Assembly: GCA_964236535.1 (NCBI GenBank)
Contig: CAXSEF010000134.1
Span: 1 to 6,689, forward strand
Direction: 5' to 3'
Origin: CAXSEF01 sp964236535
GTDB lineage: Bacteria > Pseudomonadota > Alphaproteobacteria > Acetobacterales > Acetobacteraceae
Length of the DNA stretch: 6,689 nt
Below are positions 1 to 6,483 of the stretch, in pieces (the stretch's first letter is position 1; each line of letters begins with the position of its first letter). Made by a program: the position numbers and the translations under genes. The notes under the pieces were generated by a model that saw nothing but the letters and a program-made list of their open reading frames with translations, did no database searches and had not been told where the DNA came from.

Positions 1-51
1 ACCAGAACGGCCTAAGACCAACCCGTATCACCACACTCCAGGACTAAACAC

Positions 52-2322
52 CTAGTCACGTGAGATACTGTCTTTGCGTGAGGCTGAAGCAATAGTGTCA
101 AGCAGGTGGCGGAGGTCTTGATGCAGCATATCGCACCATGCCGCATCTGCAGCGCTCGCATGCAAGGCCGGCAAGTCCGCATCGCTGCCCTGTTCCGAGC
201 CGGCATTCGGCGGCGGGGGCAGCCGTTCACTGATGGATTCCTCCTCCTGCCCGTTGCAGACGTAGGCGGCAGCACGGCCAAACCAGTCCTCCATGTTGTC
301 GCGGTAGCTGACCAAGTTGTGCCTATCGCCGGCACCGGGCCGCTGTTCCTGCTGGCCCCGCAACCGGTCGGAGCGAAGCACCAGGACCGGCACGACCAAT
401 TGCTGGATTTCCCTGACCAACGACATGTCGATCGTCCGATGCGGCGAGGGATCGCGACGGTAGCGTCCTTCCCGGCTCGCTAAGTCGTAAGGATCGTCGC
501 TCAGCAGGGACTGGCTCTTCTCGATCGCGCTATCGAAGCGTTTGCGCAATGCCGTCGTCTTCCTGCCTTTTGCGGTGCCGACCATCTGGCCCAGGCTTAC
601 CAGCGCGTCCGCGACGCTGGCGCGCACCTTACCTGCCACCGGTACTGGCCAGATCGAACTGAACACCAGGAACACCATGATGTCGCCCAGCAGGATGCCT
701 ATCGTCCGGTCCCGGCCGCCTTCCATGTTCAGGGTCGGGCCGTAGCCGCTCAAGACGCAGCTGTAATAGGCGATCGCGATCTGCTGGCCGACATAGTTGC
801 TTCTTTCGCTGCCGCTCTTGACCCACCCCGCCAGCAGCAGCGGTGGCGTCATGACGAGCAGCAAGTCGCCAAGATCAGTCATCAGTGGCATCAGCACTAA
901 AATAGTGCCGATGCCAAGTGCCGCCCCGAGCAGGCAGCCGCCGATCCGCATCACCATCTTATGTGCACTGGCACCATTAGTCTCGAGCGCCACGATGAAG
1001 CAGGTCACGAGGCAGGTATGGATGCCCGACCAATTTGTCCCCCGCTCGATCAGGTAGCAGATCATTGCGGCAAGCGTTAGCTTAAGGCCGTGATGCACGT
1101 AGTCCGGATTAGACCACGCGTCGGAAACCAGGATGCCATGGCTTGCGGCAGTGCTCTTGGCGTCGTCCGTAGCCGGCTTCTCGCCGCCCAGGATCGCGCG
1201 GACCGAGCGCAGGCTCTCAAGTAGAAGAGGCACCAGCGGCAGCAATCCCGCCGTGACATGCTGCTCGTCGGCTGCGAACGACAGCCCGTCAAGATCGACG
1301 GGCTCGCCAGGTACGGTGCCGCGCACTTGGCGCTCGAACTCTTGGCACGCCTTGCCCACCTGAACGATCGTTTTCGAGTGATGCTCCGCAGTGATGCGCG
1401 ACCCGGCCAGCAACACCAGGCAGAGCCGGTCGATGGCCCGGATCAGCGCGGCGGTGTCGACGCCCGGCACCGCATCGCTCTTCAGCCAGACGGTCATGCT
1501 GTTCAGCTTAAGCAGCTTGGTCGTCCCCTGCCAAGTCAGCAAGGACAGACGCGCGGCCGCGTCGGGCACGCCCTTGCACAGGGCGCTGGCAGCCGCCAGC
1601 CGGTCGGCCAGCGCGTTGCGGACGACCAGCGCCGGATCGCGTCGCCATACTAGGTTGACCGCCAACACGATCGCTAGGCCGACCAGGATGACGAACGCTG
1701 ACCAGAGCTGCGAGTGCAGCAGCGATTCCTCCGGCGACATCACCAGTAAGTCCGGGACCGAGGACTGGGTGGTGTTGCCGGTCACATAGGCCGTCTGCGC
1801 TGCGGAGCTGATTAGCTGGTCGCCGTCCGGCAACTGATAGACCGTCCACAAGCCGAATGCGAAAAACAAGGGCCCGGCCGTCGCCGCTCTGGTCAGGAAG
1901 CCGGCGGCGAAGATCAGGCAGGTCATTAAAACAATCCGCAGTAACGGCTGCGACAGGCTGAGCATGAAGATCAGGATGCTGGCAAAGGTGGCCAGAACAA
2001 GCACAAGACCTCCGAGCAGGGCCAACCGGACGGTCGAGCCGGAGTCGTTATTTGCAACGATAAAAACGAAATAGGCCAGCAACGCGACCTCGGGTACGCG
2101 GAAGACCTCGCCGATCGCCACGCTCGCCAGTGCGATTGTCAGCAGCCGGAGCGCGTTGCCCAGCCGGCCCGGCGTCGGCCGGAGTTCATCACGCAGGATC
2201 GACCACCAACCGCGCGTGTCGTCGAGGTCAACCTCGGGAGGCACGCCGCGCCGCTTAGGCTGAGTAGCGCTCAACGGACGACGACCATCGCCACCGTGGC
2301 GATTGCGCGCATCAGGGAGCAT
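52..2322 (-). CDS. mdtO: MdtO-like FUSC-family inner-membrane efflux protein
   Basis: This is a 756-residue inner-membrane protein of the FUSC/aromatic acid exporter family. It is the predicted pump-side component of the exporter encoded here. The first membrane block runs from about residue 57 to 165, with a further hydrophobic segment near 205-226. A soluble region follows (about 230-400), then a second membrane block (about 410-560). The second block has the strongest resemblance to E. coli MdtO as I remember it: SDAWSNPDY (400-408), WSGIHTCLVTC (431-441), GSERSNYVG (504-512) and RDRTIGILLGD (537-547). The cytoplasmic C-terminal part ends in a proline- and acid-rich stretch (LPPPPNAGSEQ, about 701-711). 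The protein is about 70 residues longer than E. coli MdtO (about 683), partly at the N-terminus. ATG 2322 is preceded immediately in frame by a TGA, so the frame cannot extend upstream. TTG 2274 (TTG AGC GCT) is a credible alternative start because it overlaps the stop of a small upstream frame. The gene is last in the operon and intact. The substrate is unknown. Confidence 0.93.
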   Translation of the reverse strand: MLPDARNRHGGDGRRPLSATQPKRRGVPPEVDLDDTRGWWSILRDELRPTPGRLGNALRLLTIALASVAIGEVFRVPEVALLAYFVFIVANNDSGSTVRLALLGGLVLVLATFASILIFMLSLSQPLLRIVLMTCLIFAAGFLTRAATAGPLFFAFGLWTVYQLPDGDQLISSAAQTAYVTGNTTQSSVPDLLVMSPEESLLHSQLWSAFVILVGLAIVLAVNLVWRRDPALVVRNALADRLAAASALCKGVPDAAARLSLLTWQGTTKLLKLNSMTVWLKSDAVPGVDTAALIRAIDRLCLVLLAGSRITAEHHSKTIVQVGKACQEFERQVRGTVPGEPVDLDGLSFAADEQHVTAGLLPLVPLLLESLRSVRAILGGEKPATDDAKSTAASHGILVSDAWSNPDYVHHGLKLTLAAMICYLIERGTNWSGIHTCLVTCFIVALETNGASAHKMVMRIGGCLLGAALGIGTILVLMPLMTDLGDLLLVMTPPLLLAGWVKSGSERSNYVGQQIAIAYYSCVLSGYGPTLNMEGGRDRTIGILLGDIMVFLVFSSIWPVPVAGKVRASVADALVSLGQMVGTAKGRKTTALRKRFDSAIEKSQSLLSDDPYDLASREGRYRRDPSPHRTIDMSLVREIQQLVVPVLVLRSDRLRGQQEQRPGAGDRHNLVSYRDNMEDWFGRAAAYVCNGQEEESISERLPPPPNAGSEQGSDADLPALHASAADAAWCDMLHQDLRHLLDTIASASRKDSISRD

Positions 2323-2477
2323 GGCGGTTCATCCAGCGGCACGCGCGCCGGACCACGCCGCGCGGTCCATACCGGGTCAAGGCGGCGTGCTGCCGGCAGC
2401 GGGCCGTTCGGGCGAGTGCCTGCGTCGGTCGGCCGATGCGCGGATGAGGCCATGGCAGGCGGGAGAGTTGTGCGCAT
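2271..2477 (-). CDS. Candidate small ORF between ytcA and mdtO, possible coupling leader
   Basis: This 68-codon frame begins with ATG (2477-2475), 5 bases after the ytcA stop. A GGAGGA lies 8 bases before the ATG and is embedded in the last codons of ytcA; it is the best ribosome binding site in the operon. The product is arginine- and proline-rich and ends in a short hydrophobic stretch (MRAIATVAMVVVR). I do not recognise it. Its TGA (2273-2271) overlaps TTG 2274-2272 in the mdtO frame as TTGA, the geometry used for translational coupling. It also overlaps the annotated mdtO start at 2322 by 52 bases in a different frame. It could be a short leader that carries ribosomes from ytcA to mdtO, a frameshifted mdtO N-terminus, or simply an open frame in GC-rich DNA. 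Its amino-acid composition looks more like an out-of-frame translation than a typical protein, so the protein itself is doubtful. Confidence 0.3.
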   Translation of the reverse strand: MRTTLPPAMASSAHRPTDAGTRPNGPLPAARRLDPVWTARRGPARVPLDEPPCSLMRAIATVAMVVVR

Positions 2478-2482
2478 GGCAG

Positions 2483-2773
2483 CTATCCTCCGAAGCTCAG
2501 CAGCCAAATCAGCATCGCGGCGCTGGCGGCCACTGCGGGGTAGAACAGCAGCGGCACGGGCAGATGAGGATGCACGCCGCTCCAGAGCAGCACCAAGCGG
2601 ATCAGGATGGCCGCGCCGATGCCGAGCGCGCCGCACAGCAGCCACGACGGGAAAAACGATCCCGCGATGTCCTGCACCGGTACGCGATCGCACGAGGCTA
2701 GCAGGGAAGCGAGACCGACGCTGCCGATCGACCGAGTCCTGGCACGGCATCTCCACGGAGAGGCGCACGGCAA
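2483..2773 (-). CDS. ytcA: YtcA-family small lipoprotein of the exporter operon
   Basis: This is a small membrane-anchored lipoprotein of the YtcA family, whose members are encoded next to mdtN/mdtO-type exporters; its function is not established. The sequence shows an arginine-rich n-region (RCRARTR), a short hydrophobic stretch and a lipobox LASC. After it come GSFFPSWLLCG, a membrane helix (GAAILIRLVLLW), a short HPHLPVP linker, then a second helix ending in WLLSFGG. Two helices after the lipidated cysteine are what I expect for the family. The frame is open back to GTG 2860 (125 codons) and has no ATG before the cysteine. I chose TTG 2773 because it gives 96 residues and a signal peptide of about 27, close to the size I recall for E. 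coli YtcA (91). GTG 2779, GTG 2788 and TTG 2815 are alternatives; none has a clear ribosome binding site. The family call is secure but the start is not. The gene lies 156 bases after the outer-membrane gene and ends 5 bases before a candidate small frame. Confidence 0.78.
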   Translation of the reverse strand: MPCASPWRCRARTRSIGSVGLASLLASCDRVPVQDIAGSFFPSWLLCGALGIGAAILIRLVLLWSGVHPHLPVPLLFYPAVAASAAMLIWLLSFGG

Positions 2774-2848
2774 TGACACTAAGCGCACTGGCTGGTCTTT
2801 TTGCGCGACATGCAAGGCAGATTTATCCCTTTCAAAAATCGCTTGAAC

Positions 2849-2882
2849 GTGCCCGTGCACACGCGTGCAATGTCGATTGCAC
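2849..2882 (-). repeat. Overlapping inverted repeats between the TolC-family gene and ytcA
   Basis: GTGCAAT (2865-2871) and ATTGCAC (2876-2882) form a perfect 7-bp inverted repeat around GTCG. The same strand segment 2865-2869 also pairs with 2856-2860 (TGCAC/GTGCA around 4 bases). A further 4-bp stem (GTGC/GCAC, 2860-2857 with 2852-2849) follows. In the minus-strand transcript these hairpins share arms and exclude one another. No T-tract follows, so this is not an ordinary intrinsic terminator. It may be an operator, an mRNA processing or stability element, or an attenuator-like switch ahead of ytcA-mdtO. Confidence 0.45.
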
Positions 2883-2929
2883 CGTATCTTCGCTGCGGCA
2901 AGTGTCTGCGATAGAAAGCCAAGGACTTG

Positions 2930-4513
2930 CTATGGCTTGCTTCCTGCTCCTGTGGGAGTTAGACGGATCCCAAGGTTGCTCGCATCAATGCTCGATGTCA
3001 GCTGCCCAGTGGCGAACGCGAGCGCAGCAGCGGTGGTAAGAACTTGCGAGTGAACCGCAGCCACGCTGCTTTTCGCGGTTGCAAGTGCGGTTTGCGCGTT
3101 GCTTGCGTCTGTCAAAGTTCCCACGCCATTACGATAGGCGTCCGTTGCAGAGTTGAACGCGGTCTGAGAGGCTGTCTGCAGCGCAACCGCAGCATCGTCC
3201 TGCGCTAGACCGGTCGTCAACTCATCGTAGTTGAGCGCGACTTGGCGCATCGCCTGCTCTTGCGCTTGCTGCAGCGTGTCCACCGCTTCAGCGGCGGCGG
3301 ACTCTGCCAGCCTGACCCGGTTCTGCAGTGCCCCGCCCTGGTACAAGCTCCAGCGAAAGTCGAGATACACTCCCGCCTCGGTGCCGAGGATGGAAGTGGG
3401 GCGCTCATTGTCGGTCGAGATTTCGCCGTATTTCCCGCTGCCCTTGGCACTGAGCAGCACTTTGGGCAACAGCTCTAACCGCGCGGCCGCGACCTGGGCC
3501 TGGCTGGCCCGAAGCTTGGCCAAGTCGGCGAGCAGGTCTGGCCGCTGTTCCAGCGCCGTGCGCATCAGGGCCTGCACGGTCGCGCCAATCTCGCGAGGCA
3601 GTGGCTGTCCGGACGGAAATGCGACCAGCAGCGAGGCGTCCGGGGGGGACCCCATCGCCGTGAGCAGGCTATACACGGCCGCACTCCGGCTGCTAGCCGC
3701 CTGCGCAGTGGCGTAGCGGGCCTGTGCCACGCCGCGCCGCGCCGAATCGACGTCGGTCACGGTGCCCTCGCCATGGCGCAGCTTCTGCTCGGCCGAGTCG
3801 AGCAGCAGTTGCGCGTTGCTGAAGGATTGCGTCGCACTCTCGACCTGGGCGTTGGCCGCCCCAAGCTCGAAATATGAGCGTGATACGTCAAATATGACCT
3901 GTTGGTGGGCGGCAGTGAACATGACGTTGGCGGCGAACGACGCCTGCTTAGCTGATTGCACGTTGGCCGCCCGCCCGCCGAAATCGAGCAGCAGGTAGCT
4001 TATCGTCACAGAGGGAAATGCCCCTGCGGCATTGGACGTGATGTAGCCATTCCGGCTCAGGAAAGTCGGGAACGGGGTCACGCTGCGCTGGTAGCCGCCA
4101 AGCACGTCGACGGTGATCTCTGGCAGGTAGGCAGATTGGCTGAGACCGATCCCAATCGCAGCTTGGCGCGCCTGCTCCCACGCGATCCGGGTCTGCTTAT
4201 TGCTGCGCTGGGCGATATCAATGAGTTCGACCAGACTATAGGGGTGCGTCGGGTTGATGGCCGGCTGATCATCCGGCACCGGCAACGCGCGGTCGCGCGG
4301 CAGATCAAAACGATCCGGCAACGCCCCTGACGTCAAGGCCGCGGTCGCAGTCCCAGCCGGTGCGGTCTGGGGCGTCTCTTCCGTGCTGGAGACGTTGGTG
4401 CGCCATGGCGTATCCGCAGAACGCGGGGCAAAGTCCCGCGTGTCGTTGCAGCTGCACAACGCACCTGTCAGACCCATGGCAAAGAACCATCTCTGGCAGC
4501 TATTCTGCGGCAA
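2930..4513 (-). CDS. TolC-family outer-membrane efflux lipoprotein (MdtP position)
   Basis: This is the outer-membrane channel component of the exporter. It has the two tandem OEP repeats of the TolC family. Repeat 1 opens with HPYSLVELIDIAQRSN and continues through SAYLPEI, LLDFGGRAANVQSAK and the helix motif AEQKLRHGEGTVTDV. Repeat 2 has EQRPDLLADLAKLRASQAQV, SLYQGGALQNRVRLAES and the matching helix motif ATDAYRNGVGTLTDASNAQ. The frame is open back to GTG 4684, only 10 bases after the mdtN stop, which would give 584 residues. A lipoprotein signal peptide, WFFAMGLTGALCSC, ends at Cys 79 of that long frame. I chose TTG 4513 (527 residues) because GGAG lies 7 bases before it and it gives a normal 21-residue signal peptide. 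ATG 4564 has no visible ribosome binding site; GTG 4684 has AAGG at a spacing of 7. The lipobox LCSC has an unusual cysteine at -2. It occupies the role of E. coli MdtP, but the sequence looks more like other TolC-family proteins of FUSC operons, so I give no symbol. Confidence 0.9.
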   Translation of the reverse strand: MPQNSCQRWFFAMGLTGALCSCNDTRDFAPRSADTPWRTNVSSTEETPQTAPAGTATAALTSGALPDRFDLPRDRALPVPDDQPAINPTHPYSLVELIDIAQRSNKQTRIAWEQARQAAIGIGLSQSAYLPEITVDVLGGYQRSVTPFPTFLSRNGYITSNAAGAFPSVTISYLLLDFGGRAANVQSAKQASFAANVMFTAAHQQVIFDVSRSYFELGAANAQVESATQSFSNAQLLLDSAEQKLRHGEGTVTDVDSARRGVAQARYATAQAASSRSAAVYSLLTAMGSPPDASLLVAFPSGQPLPREIGATVQALMRTALEQRPDLLADLAKLRASQAQVAAARLELLPKVLLSAKGSGKYGEISTDNERPTSILGTEAGVYLDFRWSLYQGGALQNRVRLAESAAAEAVDTLQQAQEQAMRQVALNYDELTTGLAQDDAAVALQTASQTAFNSATDAYRNGVGTLTDASNAQTALATAKSSVAAVHSQVLTTAAALAFATGQLTSSIDASNLGIRLTPTGAGSKP

Positions 4514-4694
4514 GGCCGATCTCCATCCCGCACGGTTCCGGTTGGCACCGACCTGCTTTACCATGGCGATCGTGAAGGATGCCGAACCATGCGGTTTGGT
4601 CGGGGCAAAGGTCCGCTCGTGCCGGCGCTGCGGCTGGCAAGAACATGGGCGCCCCGGGCAAGTCGCCTGCGTTCCCTTGGGCACGGTCGTACCT

Positions 4695-5705
4695 TCAACG
4701 GTCGATCATCAATACGACGCTAGCGCCGATGCGCATCAGCTGCGGCGGCGGTTTCTGCAGCAGCACCCGCACGGGAAACCGCTGGGCGATGCGCACCCAA
4801 TCGAGGCTGCGCGGAATGGAGGGCAAACCGCCGCTTGTGCTACCCTCATCCGGCGATACACCGCCGCCAAGGCTGTCGACGACGCCGCGCAACGCTTGTC
4901 CGCCGAAGCTGAGAACGAAGACCGTTGCCGCTTGGCCGGGCCGTAGCCCTGTAAGATCAGTCTCGCGGAAATTTCCGACGGCCCACCAGCGCTCCGTGTC
5001 GATGATCGTGAACACAGCCGTGCCGGTCGCTGCATATTCGCCTACGGCAATACTTAGGGCGGTGATTTGGCCATCACAGGGCGCGCGGACGACGGTCAAT
5101 CTCAGGTTGCGCTCGGCGAGGGCGAGTTCTGCCTGCTCGGCTTCTATCTGCGCCTCGAGCGGAGCGACACTGGACACCGACTGTACAGCCGCCCGGGCTT
5201 CGTCCCTGGACGCTTGCAGCGAGACTTGCGCGGTTCTTGCGGATGTCCGTGCCTGATCGACCTGTTCGGAGGTAACGTAGCCACGCGCGCCGAGCGGCGC
5301 CAAACGTCCCACCGTCACGTTCGCCAACGCGAGTTGCGCCTCGACACTTTTGGTTGAAGCCGCTGCAGCCTGTGCTCTAGAGATTTGCGAGGCGACCTGA
5401 TTGACATCTACTGCCAGCTGGGCCTCAAGAGATCGCAGCGAAGCTTTCGCCTGGGCAACGCGATCAACAAACGGTTCTGGATCGATCAGGAATAGCACAT
5501 CGCCGTGATGTACATACTGGTTATCGCTCACATCCAGGCGAATAATTCGACCGCTTACGTCTGGCGCCATATGCACGATATCGGCTTCTAAGAAAGCATC
5601 ATCGGTCCGCGGCCTTGTGCCGAGCCTTCCAATTGTCAAAAATACCAGGATACCCAGTGATAAAAGGGCAATAAGACTGATAAGAATTCCAATACCTTTG
5701 CGCAT
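4695..5705 (-). CDS. mdtN: MdtN-like HlyD-family periplasmic adaptor (membrane fusion protein)
   Basis: This is the periplasmic adaptor linking the inner-membrane FUSC protein to the outer-membrane channel. It has 336 residues, against about 343 for E. coli MdtN. One N-terminal membrane helix covers residues 4-27 (GIGILISLIALLSLG). The first lipoyl half follows (TDDAFLEADIVHMAPDVSGR, 34-53). A long alanine- and glutamine-rich coiled-coil hairpin spans about 75-200. The second lipoyl half is VRAPCDGQITAL (206-217), where many relatives have VRAPFDG. The beta-barrel region contains WWAVGNFRETDLTGLRPG (240-257). The C-terminal motif SLDWVRIAQRFPVRV (300-314) is a strong MdtN-type signature. The start is ATG 5705, with AGGA 10 bases upstream and the helix beginning within five residues. 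The stop is 10 bases before the furthest upstream possible start of the TolC-family gene, so the two are surely co-transcribed. It is the first gene of the operon and the gene nearest the LysR-type operator candidate. Confidence 0.95.
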   Translation of the reverse strand: MRKGIGILISLIALLSLGILVFLTIGRLGTRPRTDDAFLEADIVHMAPDVSGRIIRLDVSDNQYVHHGDVLFLIDPEPFVDRVAQAKASLRSLEAQLAVDVNQVASQISRAQAAAASTKSVEAQLALANVTVGRLAPLGARGYVTSEQVDQARTSARTAQVSLQASRDEARAAVQSVSSVAPLEAQIEAEQAELALAERNLRLTVVRAPCDGQITALSIAVGEYAATGTAVFTIIDTERWWAVGNFRETDLTGLRPGQAATVFVLSFGGQALRGVVDSLGGGVSPDEGSTSGGLPSIPRSLDWVRIAQRFPVRVLLQKPPPQLMRIGASVVLMIDR

Positions 5706-5761
5706 TCTGAACTCGTCCTAAGAGGGTATTGATGCAAGGAGGCTAAGCCGTTTGTAGTTCG

Positions 5762-5776
5762 ATCTAGGACTTAGAT
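5762..5776. promoter_or_regulatory. LysR-type operator candidate upstream of mdtN
   Basis: ATCTAGG-A-CTTAGAT is a 15-bp dyad with 6 of 7 arm positions paired. It fits the ATC-N9-GAT and T-N11-A forms of LysR-family operators. It lies 57-71 bases before the mdtN ATG. Related aromatic-acid exporters (E. coli aaeXAB) are controlled by a LysR regulator, AaeR, so such a site would make sense here. No LysR gene is visible in the window. The motif is short and could occur by chance. Confidence 0.45.
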
Positions 5777-5805
5777 GATCAGGCGCGAATGAAAAACACG
5801 GCCAT

Positions 5806-5835
5806 TTGACAGCCTGTTGAGCGGTCCTCTATCGT
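5806..5835 (+). promoter_or_regulatory. Divergent sigma70-type promoter candidate
   Basis: TTGACA (5806-5811) is followed after 18 bases by TATCGT (5830-5835): a consensus -35 and a 4-of-6 -10. It reads away from the mdt operon and lies between the LysR-type dyad and a perfect inverted repeat near the expected transcription start. No credible plus-strand gene follows within the window, so it could drive an RNA, be left over from a lost regulator gene, or be chance. I found no equally good promoter for mdtN on the minus strand. Confidence 0.35.
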
Positions 5836-5842
5836 CCGTCCT

Positions 5843-5861
5843 TACCTACTCCTCGTAGGTA
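5843..5861. repeat. Perfect 7-bp inverted repeat, operator or hairpin
   Basis: TACCTAC and GTAGGTA are exact complements separated by TCCTC. The right arm runs into GGTATACC (5858-5865), itself a perfect 8-bp palindrome. It starts 8 bases after the plus-strand -10 candidate, so it would sit at the transcription start as an operator or form a hairpin at the 5' end of that RNA. No T-tract follows on either strand, so it is not a standard terminator. Confidence 0.45.
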
Positions 5862-6111
5862 TACCATTTCGTCACCCGCCAGAGCTACTTCGGGATACGG
5901 TGACCGCGTAACGGCGTGGTGCTTGAATGGCATATAGCAACATAGCCGGAATACTCGGCTAAGGCTACCTGGCCGCCTCCATGCACCAACGCCACGTGCC
6001 TTGGCCATGATTGATACCGAATCGGGTATGGCAAAGCGGTAGAGAGTGGCGAGGAGATCTGTTTCTACGCCAGCGCAATCTCCAATAACACCATCAAGCG
6101 CCCGGAACGGC

Positions 6112-6483
6112 CTATATCTCCAACATGGCCGCATCGCGCCGGATTCCCTTCACGAGATCATATCCTGGCGAGTTCCAGAACGCATGAATGGCGTCCATAG
6201 ATGGAAAATCGAGCAGGGCGGTGCGTGCATCTGCATGATCATCTTCGAAAAGTTCAGCGCTCCCGCCTTTCGTCGGATGATTCCCGCCGAAGCTGGCGAT
6301 GAGCGGCACAACCGCAGCGCTGTATTTGCGCCAATTTTCTTTGTTCTCGATGGTGCCCTGAATCACGAGGTAGGCTTGCGGCCCATGCGTCTTCTCCTTG
6401 AGGTAGACCAATTTGCCTACCAGCGGTAACCTTGACAAGAAGCCTTGCATCACCATGGCGAACAATGACGACATCTCCTGCAT
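6112..6483 (-). CDS. DUF1330-domain reading frame, N-terminus borrowed from a hydrolase tail; probably degraded
   Basis: This continuous 123-codon frame has two parts. From about residue 35 it is a DUF1330 domain (small ferredoxin-like alpha/beta proteins of unknown function): AYLVIQGTIENKENWRKYS, ASFGGNHPTKGGSAE, ALLDFPSMDAIHAFWNSPGY and KGIRRDAAM. The first 20 or so residues (MQEMSSLFAMVMQGFLSRLP) are instead the end of an alpha/beta hydrolase, since the bases before the ATG read GHAP in the same frame. The natural DUF1330 start should be ATG 6386: AAGGAG lies exactly 7 bases upstream and the domain begins there. That ATG is out of frame by one base, as if one base were lost after ATGGG. 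The frame ends LEI-TAG, but continues A-V-P-G-A-TGA; a single TGG-to-TAG change would explain this, since many family members continue past that point. The domain call is firm; whether anything functional is made is doubtful. Confidence 0.6.
   Translation of the reverse strand: MQEMSSLFAMVMQGFLSRLPLVGKLVYLKEKTHGPQAYLVIQGTIENKENWRKYSAAVVPLIASFGGNHPTKGGSAELFEDDHADARTALLDFPSMDAIHAFWNSPGYDLVKGIRRDAAMLEI
6387..6399 (-). promoter_or_regulatory. Consensus ribosome binding site in front of an out-of-frame ATG
   Basis: AAGGAG (6399-6394 on the minus strand) is followed after 7 bases by ATG (6386-6384). That ATG opens only a 7-codon frame (M-G-R-K-P-T-S-stop), while the DUF1330 domain starts at the same place in a different frame. 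The site marks where the DUF1330 gene originally began and supports a one-base loss just after its start codon. Confidence 0.5.

Larger units (their letters stand above)
5706..6093. other. Intergenic region upstream of the mdt operon
   Basis: This stretch of 388 bases has no gene I can support. A 101-codon minus-strand frame crosses it (6134-5829), but it has no recognisable motif and overlaps the DUF1330 remnant in another frame. The region contains the regulatory candidates listed separately. It also has a weaker dyad, ATACC-N6-GGTAT, at 6014-6029. It probably holds the mdt operon promoter, although I cannot pick convincing -35/-10 boxes on the minus strand. Confidence 0.6.

Noticed and set aside
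1..51. Possible terminator downstream of mdtO
   Set aside because: No stem-loop with a T-tract is visible on the minus strand in these 51 bases; any terminator lies beyond the window.
12..335. A 107-codon minus-strand frame over the end of mdtO
   Set aside because: It lies out of frame inside the mdtO C-terminal region, and its composition is that of a shadow frame.
2740..2768. GGAG next to ATG inside the 5' part of ytcA, suggesting another start
   Set aside because: The GGAG touches the ATG with no spacing and the ATG is out of the ytcA frame, so it cannot serve as the ytcA start without assuming a frameshift.
2296..3039. A 247-codon plus-strand open frame antisense to ytcA and both intergenic gaps
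   Set aside because: Its translation is arginine/alanine-rich and lacks any domain or hydrophobic pattern, and it runs opposite to a recognisable ytcA. It is an antisense frame typical of GC-rich DNA.
5829..6134. A 101-codon minus-strand open frame upstream of mdtN
   Set aside because: No recognisable motif or family pattern and no clear ribosome binding site. It overlaps the DUF1330 remnant in another frame.
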